Source: Deltaproteobacteria bacterium UBA5754
Lineage (GTDB): Bacteria; Desulfobacterota; Dissulfuribacteria; Dissulfuribacterales; UBA5754
NCBI GenBank assembly: GCA_002419025.1
Contig: DIFG01000025.1
Location: forward strand, 1-18,917
Direction of reading: 5' to 3'
DNA length: 18,917 nt
This document shows positions 13,514-18,917 of this stretch, in pieces. Under the pieces are notes generated by a model. It made no database searches, was not told the DNA's origin, and saw only the letters and a program-made list of their open reading frames with translations. Position 1 is the first letter of the stretch; each line of letters starts with the position of its first letter. Made by a program: the position numbers and the translations under genes.

Positions 13514-14188
13514 ATGTCTCTTTCCCCCTCCGATCTCGCACCCCTGCTCCTGACCCTCCGTGTCGCAGGTGTCGCTACACTTTTCTCCCTCTTGATCGGG
13601 ACAGGGCTCGGTTTTCTCACGGCCCGCAGCCGATTTCCAGGCCGCGATGTCCTGGACGGCATCCTTGCGCTCCCGCTCGTCATGCCCCCTACGGTCCTCG
13701 GCTACTATCTCATCGTGCTCTGGGGGCGGAACGGCTGGTTCGGCGGCTGGCTTCACGAACACTTCGGCATCTCCCTCATGTTCACCTGGGAGGGCGCGGT
13801 GCTCGCGGCCACGGCCGTGTCCTTCCCCCTGGTCTACAAATCGGCCCGCGCCGCCTTTGAGGGAGTGGACGGAAACCTCGAGAAGGCCGCACGGACCCTC
13901 GGGGACCGGGAGATCGCCGTCTTTATCCGGGTGAGCCTTCCCCTTGCGTCCAGGGGGATATTCGCCGGGGCCATGCTCGCCTTTGCCAGGGCCATGGGGG
14001 ACTTCGGGACGACGCTCATGGTCGCGGGAAACATCCCGGGGAGGACCCAGACTGCGGCGCTTGCGGTCTTTGACGCAGTGCAGGCCGGAAAGGACGGCCT
14101 TGCAAACGCCCTCGTCCTCGTCATGTCCGCGGTCTGCGTGGCAGTCCTCGTCACGACCGGACGCCTCACCGAAAGGAGACGGACGTGA
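13514..14188 (+). CDS. modB: ModB, molybdate ABC transporter permease
   Basis: ModB is the inner-membrane channel for molybdate. The 224-residue product has about five to six membrane segments, including LLLTLRVAGVATLFSLLIG (11-29), LDGILALPLVMPPTVLGYYL (47-66), GAVLAATAVSFPLVY and NALVLVMSAVCVAVLVTTG near the end. The EAA loop that docks on ModC is clear: EKAARTLGDREIAVFIRVSLPLA with the conserved G. ARAMGDFGTTLMVAGNIPGRTQT is typical of ModB/CysT-family permeases. AAGGA (13504-13508) precedes ATG 13514. The start lies 102 bases after the modA stop because element R1 fills that gap. The stop overlaps the modC start (GTGA at 14185-14188). Confidence 0.95.
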   Translation: MSLSPSDLAPLLLTLRVAGVATLFSLLIGTGLGFLTARSRFPGRDVLDGILALPLVMPPTVLGYYLIVLWGRNGWFGGWLHEHFGISLMFTWEGAVLAATAVSFPLVYKSARAAFEGVDGNLEKAARTLGDREIAVFIRVSLPLASRGIFAGAMLAFARAMGDFGTTLMVAGNIPGRTQTAALAVFDAVQAGKDGLANALVLVMSAVCVAVLVTTGRLTERRRT

Positions 14189-14952
14189 GGATCTCGGTCG
14201 ATATCGAAAAGGGTCTCCAATCCGGCGACCGCGCCTTCCGGCTCCGGGTCGCCTTTTCCTCCGGAGGCGAAAGCACCGTGATCTTCGGTCCCTCGGGGTC
14301 CGGAAAGACCCTCACGATCCAGGCGATCGCCGGGCTCGTGCGTCCGGATGCCGGGAGGATCGTCCTCGGAGAGGGCACGCTCTTCGATTCCGTGGCCGGG
14401 ATCGACCTCCCGGTGAGGAAAAGGGGGGTCGGGTTCCTCTTCCAGGACTATGCCCTTTTCCCCCATCTCACGGTTGCACAGAACATCGCCTACCCCCTCA
14501 CGCGCTTCTGGGAGTGGAGGATTCCGGACAGGGTGCGCCTGGAGGTGGAGGAGATCATGGATGCCTTCGAGATCCTGGGGCTTGCGGCATGCCTTCCCCG
14601 GGAACTCTCCGGCGGCCAGAGGCAGCGGGTCGCCCTCGCCCGGGCGCTCGTGAGGCGACCGACAGTCCTTCTTCTCGACGAACCCTTTTCAGCACTCGAC
14701 ACCCCGCTCCGGGCCAGGATGAGGGAAGAACTCCTCGCTCTCAGGCGGCGATTCAGGGTCCAGCTCGTCATGATCACCCACGATCCCGCTGACGTGGAGG
14801 TCTTTGGGGAGACTCTCGTATATATAGAGGAAGGTGCTGTTCGGAATGTGGTGAGGAGAAGGGCGGATGTGAAAAACCGCAGTAAAGATCCCGCTGAAAA
14901 AGCCCGATCTGCGGCGTTGCTTCAATTTTCCAGTCCATGCGGCGTACGCTAA
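14185..14952 (+). CDS. modC: ModC, molybdate ABC transporter ATPase without TOBE domain
   Basis: ModC powers molybdate import. The 255-residue product has Walker A GPSGSGKT (35-42), Q-loop FLFQDYALFPHLT with Gln87, signature LSGGQRQRVALARAL (141-155), Walker B VLLLDEP (161-167), D-loop SALD and switch His199 (ITHD). It starts with GTG inside the modB stop codon, after AAAGGAG 7 bases upstream, so the two are translationally coupled. E. coli ModC has about 350 residues with a C-terminal molybdate-binding MOP/TOBE domain; that domain is absent here. Residues 235-255 and the stop codon are encoded by palindromic element R2, with the stop in the loop of its central hairpin. Whether R2 truncated a longer gene or simply landed behind a short one cannot be told from one sequence. 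Confidence 0.93.
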   Translation: MRISVDIEKGLQSGDRAFRLRVAFSSGGESTVIFGPSGSGKTLTIQAIAGLVRPDAGRIVLGEGTLFDSVAGIDLPVRKRGVGFLFQDYALFPHLTVAQNIAYPLTRFWEWRIPDRVRLEVEEIMDAFEILGLAACLPRELSGGQRQRVALARALVRRPTVLLLDEPFSALDTPLRARMREELLALRRRFRVQLVMITHDPADVEVFGETLVYIEEGAVRNVVRRRADVKNRSKDPAEKARSAALLQFSSPCGVR

Positions 14953-15038
14953 GTACGCCTCATTCCTGGAAAATTTCGCGCCTTGCATCTCGGGCTTTTT
15001 GAGCGGGATCAGATTTTGAGGTTTTTGCAGTGCGATCA
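14887..15038. repeat. Palindromic element R2, between modC and the EAL-GGDEF gene
   Basis: This is the second copy of R1, 152 bases in the same orientation. The ends GATCCCGCTGAAAAAGCCCG and TCGGGCTTTTTGAGCGGG pair with one mismatch over about 20 bases. Inside are ATTTTCCAG and CTGGAAAAT, then the central hairpin GGCGTAC-GCTAA-GTACGCC at 14941-14959. The tail after the right end is the same as in R1 and ends GTGCGATCA. It supplies the final 21 codons and stop of modC on the plus strand, and its last three bases (TCA) are the stop codon of the convergent gene on the minus strand. Confidence 0.87.
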
Positions 15039-16898
15039 GTAAACCGATTCTTGACTGCTTTGCCGTTTGTCCAGGGCAATAGCCGATTTCTTGAGTTCCG
15101 CTGACCTTGCCTTGGCTGCCTTTTTGATATCGGCTGCAATAGAGGCAAGCTGCGCATAGGAGGTGATCTCTCTTGTCGTGGTGCTCACAATTCCGATCGA
15201 AACTGACAGCAAGGGAAATATCACTGACTCGCCGTTTCTATTTTTGGCTGCATAGCAGCCTCTGCAGTAGTCTTCTTCACTGTGCAGATAGATGAGTTGT
15301 TTTTCGAGTGTTTCAATGATTCTGTCTGAGATTTTAACTGAATTCTCAGGATTTGTGATCAAAATGAAATCATCACCGCCAATATGCCCAATGAAATTGG
15401 AATGTTCATAGCCATTATTTCTTACTATATCAGTTAGGATGTCGGCAATTGTTTTGATTGCCTTATCACCCTTTTCAAATCCATAATAGTCATTATATGG
15501 TTTAAAATTGTTGATATCTATATAGCAGATGTCAAAGGGTAGATTATTAAGAATCCTTTTGTTGATTTCCCTGCGTATTGCATTATTTCCAGGCAGTCCT
15601 GTAAGTGGGTTTCTATTCTCGGCAAGTTTGATATTTTGTTCAGTAATTGCCTTCAATAAGTTGCTAATTGATACTGAACCAATATACTTGCCGTTCAAGC
15701 TCACAAGTATGTCATCATACAAAATTTCATATTCCCTTCCATTAAGCATTCGTGATACCTCTTGAATGCTGGTTTCGCCATCAACCACAAGGCTTGGGGC
15801 TTCCATCAACTCTGATATCTTGCTTTTGGCATTTATGAACATTCCATACCCAAGCTTTCCAATCATCTGATTTTCAAGAAACCTGTATTTTTGTAAAACG
15901 CCTATTATTTTTTCATTTTCTACCACAGGTATGATCATTAACCTGCTATCTGTGCGAAAACGATTCATTACATCGAAGATTGTTGCATTTTTTGTGATTG
16001 GTTCTGTAAATTTAACGATATCTATTATCGGAATTTTTTCATAGTCTATACGGTCTATGGTGTATAAAGTCTTTATATTTATCTTGCTATATTTAAATGT
16101 CTCTTGTGGTTTTGCCAGGAAAAAGCCTTGCCCGAATTCTATGCCCATACTCTGGACTATCTTTATTTCTTCCTCTTTTTCAAGGCCTTCAGCAATAACT
16201 TTTATTCCCAATTTATGGCATAGTGCAGTTATTGTATCTACAAGTTTATATTTTTTAATATCTTTTTCTATATTTGATATAAAGTGTTTATCTATTTTTA
16301 CAAAGTCAGGCTCTATATTTGACAGCATCTTTAATCCACCATATCCGGTCCCGAAATCATCTATTGCAATTTTGAATCCAGCATTTTTGTATTGATCAAT
16401 AACTTTTTTTATCTTTTTGCACTTGTGGTTGTTTCTTTCCTCTGTTATTTCGATTACTATTTGTTTATTTCTTAGTCCATTTTCTTTTATTATTGTGTTC
16501 CACATTTCTGTAGAATGTGCTTGGTCAGTAAGGATATCAGGGGCTGTATTTATGAACAGCAGTGTTTCTTGATTTCTGAAGTCAAGCTCTGCAGCTTTTT
16601 TGATCGCATTTTCTCTGCATTTTGTGTCCAAAAATAAGATCGTATTTGTTGCAATTGCATCCATAAAAAGATTTTCTATGTTTATGTCCTTGAAATAAGG
16701 ATTGTTTATCCTTGTCAAAGCTTCGTGTCCTAATACAGAGCCATCTTTAAGAGAATAGATGGGTTGATAGTGTATATCAAGGCAATCCTGATCCAGGATA
16801 TCAAGTATATTACATAATCTCCTATCAAGCGTGATGATGCGTCCTGTTTTGCAGAGGTGGTCCTCTTGTATCCATGTTAATTTTACATTCGCTTTCAT
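15036..16898 (-). CDS. EAL-CBS-GGDEF cyclic-di-GMP signalling protein
   Basis: This 620-residue cytoplasmic protein has three parts. An EAL phosphodiesterase domain covers about 30-275, with HEALTRI (58-64), the metal-site FINTAPD, IVIEITEE, DDFGTG (180-185), VKIDK, VIAEGLE and FGQGFFLAKP, all consistent with an active enzyme. A CBS-pair region (about 290-420) may bind a nucleotide. A GGDEF diguanylate cyclase domain (about 425-600) has GGDDF (507-511) and NPLTGLPGNNA; no RXXD inhibitory site is seen. It could therefore both make and degrade cyclic-di-GMP; the net activity is unknown. ATG at 16898 has GAGGTG upstream; the frame is open to 16997 without homology. No membrane segment is visible. 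Most of the gene is strikingly AT-rich compared with every neighbour, which suggests horizontal transfer. Its stop codon coincides with the end of element R2. Confidence 0.92.
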   Translation of the reverse strand: MKANVKLTWIQEDHLCKTGRIITLDRRLCNILDILDQDCLDIHYQPIYSLKDGSVLGHEALTRINNPYFKDINIENLFMDAIATNTILFLDTKCRENAIKKAAELDFRNQETLLFINTAPDILTDQAHSTEMWNTIIKENGLRNKQIVIEITEERNNHKCKKIKKVIDQYKNAGFKIAIDDFGTGYGGLKMLSNIEPDFVKIDKHFISNIEKDIKKYKLVDTITALCHKLGIKVIAEGLEKEEEIKIVQSMGIEFGQGFFLAKPQETFKYSKINIKTLYTIDRIDYEKIPIIDIVKFTEPITKNATIFDVMNRFRTDSRLMIIPVVENEKIIGVLQKYRFLENQMIGKLGYGMFINAKSKISELMEAPSLVVDGETSIQEVSRMLNGREYEILYDDILVSLNGKYIGSVSISNLLKAITEQNIKLAENRNPLTGLPGNNAIRREINKRILNNLPFDICYIDINNFKPYNDYYGFEKGDKAIKTIADILTDIVRNNGYEHSNFIGHIGGDDFILITNPENSVKISDRIIETLEKQLIYLHSEEDYCRGCYAAKNRNGESVIFPLLSVSIGIVSTTTREITSYAQLASIAADIKKAAKARSAELKKSAIALDKRQSSQESVY

Positions 16899-16961
16899 TC
16901 TGCACCTCTTATATAGCTGAATTCGTGATGGATGCATCCAGCCCGCGCCCTGGGATGAGCG

Positions 16962-16981
16962 ATGCCGGCACAGGCCGGCAT
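16962..16981. other. Perfect hairpin between the two signalling genes
   Basis: ATGCCGGC-ACAG-GCCGGCAT forms a perfect 8-base-pair stem with a 4-base loop in the 122-base gap between the chemoreceptor stop and the EAL-GGDEF start. It could contribute to termination after the chemoreceptor gene, but no T-run follows on the minus strand, so it is not a standard intrinsic terminator. Its stem resembles the hairpin at 142-161 (CCGGC...GCCGG core). Confidence 0.5.
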
Positions 16982-17020
16982 GGTAACAGTAGGGCAAAAG
17001 GGCTGTTTGTGTGATCCTCC

Positions 17021-18844
17021 CTACAGGGTGAACTGGCCGGTGAGACTTCGCAGTTCTCCGGCGATCCGGGCGAGGTTGCCGGCCGAGGCCCGGGTCCCTT
17101 CCGCCGATTGGGAGACCTGGGCGCCCGCCCCGGCAATGGCCTCGCTCACGCGCGCCATTTCCTGGACCTCGCCGCTGGCCTCCTGGGTCTTCGCGCTGAT
17201 CTCACCCGCAGTCGCGGTCTGTTCCTCCACGGCGCCGGCGATGCCTGTCGAGAGATCGGCGAGCCTTCCGATGATCTCCGCGATCCTTTCAACGGCCTCC
17301 TCCGCGTTTCGTGAGCCGCTTTGAAGGTCCTTCACCATGGTGTCTATGGATGTGACCGATTCTCCCGTCTGTTTGGCGAGCTCCTTCACCTCGCCGGCGA
17401 CGACTGCAAAGCCCTTGCCCGCCTCCCCTGCCCTGGCGGCCTCGATGGTGGCGTTTAGGGCAAGGAGGTTCGTCTGTTCTGCGATGGAGCCGATGAGCCT
17501 GCTCACCTCACCGATCCGGGCCGATTCCTGCGCGAGCCTTCGGACGGCCTCACGTGCGGCCTCGGCCTGTCCGGCTGCATCCCGCGAGATCCCGTTCGCC
17601 TCGGTCGTGTTCCGGGAGATTTCGGAGACCGTGGCCGTCATCTCCTCCATGGCGGCCGCGACAGAGGCGACGCTCTCGCCCGCGGCCTCGGCCGATCTGT
17701 GCACCTCCTCGGCCTGGGAGTGGCCCTTGGCAGCCGCTGAGGCGAGCATCTCCGAGGATTCCTGCATCCTCGCCGCCTCTTCGGAAAGGACCTCCTCCTT
17801 CTCCCTGATCCTTACGAGGATGTCGCTGATCCTCTGGATGTAGCTGTTCACGAAGGTCGCGACCTCGTCGAGCTCGTTTTTGATGGCCGTCTGATAGACT
17901 GCGCACTCTTCGCAGGATTTGTACTGGCCGGAGAGGATTTTCGGGCAGTGGACTTCAGGGGCATAGCTTCCCGCCTCGTACCAGCAGTGGGCCTCTCTTC
18001 CGTAACACGGGCATTCCGTCTTTCCGCATGACATCACCGATGAGCAGTTCACGGCCGTGACGTCCATGCGGACCCGGAGGTCCGCGTTTTGGACGGAGCG
18101 TTTGAGGTCACTGACAAGGGCGCCGAGTGGCCTGGATATACTCCTTGAGAGTGTAAATCCGGCTACAGCGGCGAGTGCAGAGAAAAGAAGCCCGATGGTG
18201 AGAAGGAGCCGGGTCGCTGAAGACTCGTGTTCAATGACTGCATTGATGGAGGCTTCTGTAACCCTTGCAAAATCCTTTTCTAATCTGTCCATATTAAGGT
18301 TGATGGAATCGGTATTTTCATCGATGATCTTTTTTGTCTCGTAGATATTAGCCAGTGTCTGGAACCCGCTCTTGATAATGAGATCTTCGACAATTTTTCC
18401 ATATTCTTTGTGTTTTTTTTCGATTTCATCAAAATGACGCGATAGACTTTCTATCTGTTCCTTTCTTTTCTCGGTCACATTCTCTTTGGCCATCTTTGAA
18501 AGGCGATCCTTCAGCACCTTTACGGCCTTGTCGGCCCGTTTCATCATGGTCACTAACTCTGCCATGTACCTGTCAAGTTTCTCCTTTGCCTCTGGCCTTC
18601 CCAATGCCAGGTGTTCCTTTGTTAGAAGTATATCATTCACTAGACGCATCTCCTCGAGCTGGGAAGAGGAAAGTTCCTTAATATCTTTAAGGATGCCTAT
18701 ATTGGAATCAGAAAGTTCCGTCCGTATGTCGTATAAACTGCGGACCCCGATCCCGATGACCAAGCCCATGACAGCGACAACGAGGGCGAAGAAGAGATAA
18801 ATCCGCCAGGATATCTTGAGCCTGTGCAGTTGCAGATGAAACAT
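17021..18844 (-). CDS. Methyl-accepting chemotaxis protein with cysteine-rich cassette in the HAMP region
   Basis: This 607-residue chemoreceptor has a first membrane segment (about 13-34), a mostly helical periplasmic sensor domain (35-210) rich in Glu and Lys, and a second membrane segment (about 212-232). The HAMP domain begins at RPLGALVSDLKRS (238-250), is interrupted by a cassette with eight cysteines (267-314: NCSS, SCGKTECPCYG, HCWYEAGS, HCPK, SCEEC), and resumes with KNELDEVATFVNSYIQRI. The signalling domain ends the protein, with the conserved tip IAEQTNLLALNATIEAARAGE and GFAVVAGEVKELA. The cassette resembles the CWE...CGK..CPAYG...CWY module found in anaerobe receptors and kinases; here the first CW is CS. 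It may bind a metal, haem or cluster, or act as a redox switch. GGGGGG precedes ATG 18844. The ligand is unknown. No cheA, cheW or cheY is adjacent. Confidence 0.94.
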   Translation of the reverse strand: MFHLQLHRLKISWRIYLFFALVVAVMGLVIGIGVRSLYDIRTELSDSNIGILKDIKELSSSQLEEMRLVNDILLTKEHLALGRPEAKEKLDRYMAELVTMMKRADKAVKVLKDRLSKMAKENVTEKRKEQIESLSRHFDEIEKKHKEYGKIVEDLIIKSGFQTLANIYETKKIIDENTDSINLNMDRLEKDFARVTEASINAVIEHESSATRLLLTIGLLFSALAAVAGFTLSRSISRPLGALVSDLKRSVQNADLRVRMDVTAVNCSSVMSCGKTECPCYGREAHCWYEAGSYAPEVHCPKILSGQYKSCEECAVYQTAIKNELDEVATFVNSYIQRISDILVRIREKEEVLSEEAARMQESSEMLASAAAKGHSQAEEVHRSAEAAGESVASVAAAMEEMTATVSEISRNTTEANGISRDAAGQAEAAREAVRRLAQESARIGEVSRLIGSIAEQTNLLALNATIEAARAGEAGKGFAVVAGEVKELAKQTGESVTSIDTMVKDLQSGSRNAEEAVERIAEIIGRLADLSTGIAGAVEEQTATAGEISAKTQEASGEVQEMARVSEAIAGAGAQVSQSAEGTRASAGNLARIAGELRSLTGQFTL

Positions 18845-18917
18845 GAGTTACCCCCCTGAATGATTTCTCTGCTTCCTGAATCCGTGAGCCGGCGGCCGGG
18901 GTGTTTGTGGAGTGAGG

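Noticed and set aside
13327..15038. R1 and R2 as a CRISPR array or as ends of an insertion sequence carrying modBC
   Set aside because: There are only two copies 1.4 kb apart with genes between them, no spacers, and no transposase; modBC are ordinary transporter genes in their usual order.

Overview
This window carries a molybdenum nitrogenase gene cluster with its own regulator and a molybdate transport operon, followed by two signalling genes. Three traits suggest an anaerobic, GC-rich Gram-negative bacterium, most likely Desulfobacterota (old Deltaproteobacteria). First, NifH and NifD look like the anaerobe-type (cluster III) lineage: two PII-like nifI genes sit between nifH and nifD, NifD has an insertion of about 50 residues, and NifK has a short N-terminus. 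Second, nifH has a NifA/IHF/sigma-54 promoter. Third, the chemoreceptor carries a cysteine-rich cassette typical of such bacteria. The assignment is inference; no rRNA or other phylogenetic marker is present.

Layout. Bases 1-122 (minus) are the start of a GIY-YIG nuclease-like gene cut by the window edge. Bases 123-484 hold small hairpins but no convincing gene. nifA (485-2113, minus) is divergent from nifH across a 473-base intergenic region. That region contains a NifA upstream site, an IHF site and a sigma-54 promoter in the canonical order, plus an unexplained palindrome. Then come nifH-nifI1-nifI2-nifD-nifK-nifE-nifN-nifB-nifQ (2587-11927, plus), tightly spaced or overlapping and probably one operon. 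A short ModE-like repressor gene (11978-12391, minus) converges on nifQ and diverges from modA-modB-modC (12524-14952, plus). The modE-modA gap holds a sigma-70-type promoter overlapped by a ModE-like operator. Two related palindromic elements of about 153 bases, R1 (13327-13480) and R2 (14887-15038), lie after modA and after modC. An AT-rich EAL-CBS-GGDEF gene (15036-16898, minus) and a chemoreceptor gene (17021-18844, minus) fill the rest.

How it works together. NifA with sigma-54 would switch on the nif operon. NifH and NifDK form the nitrogenase, and NifI1/NifI2 would inhibit it when ammonium is available. NifB makes the iron-sulfur core of FeMo-co, NifEN matures it, and NifQ delivers molybdenum. 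ModABC imports molybdate under the ModE-like repressor, so the window encodes a nearly continuous molybdenum route from uptake to cofactor.

Most of the window is well-understood biology and I see no wholly new system. The points most worth a second look are: the palindromic elements that supply the C-terminal codons and stops of modA and modC and the stop of the convergent gene; the absence of any molybdate-binding (MOP/TOBE) domain from both ModE and ModC; the cysteine-rich cassette inside the chemoreceptor HAMP region; and the compositionally foreign EAL-CBS-GGDEF gene.
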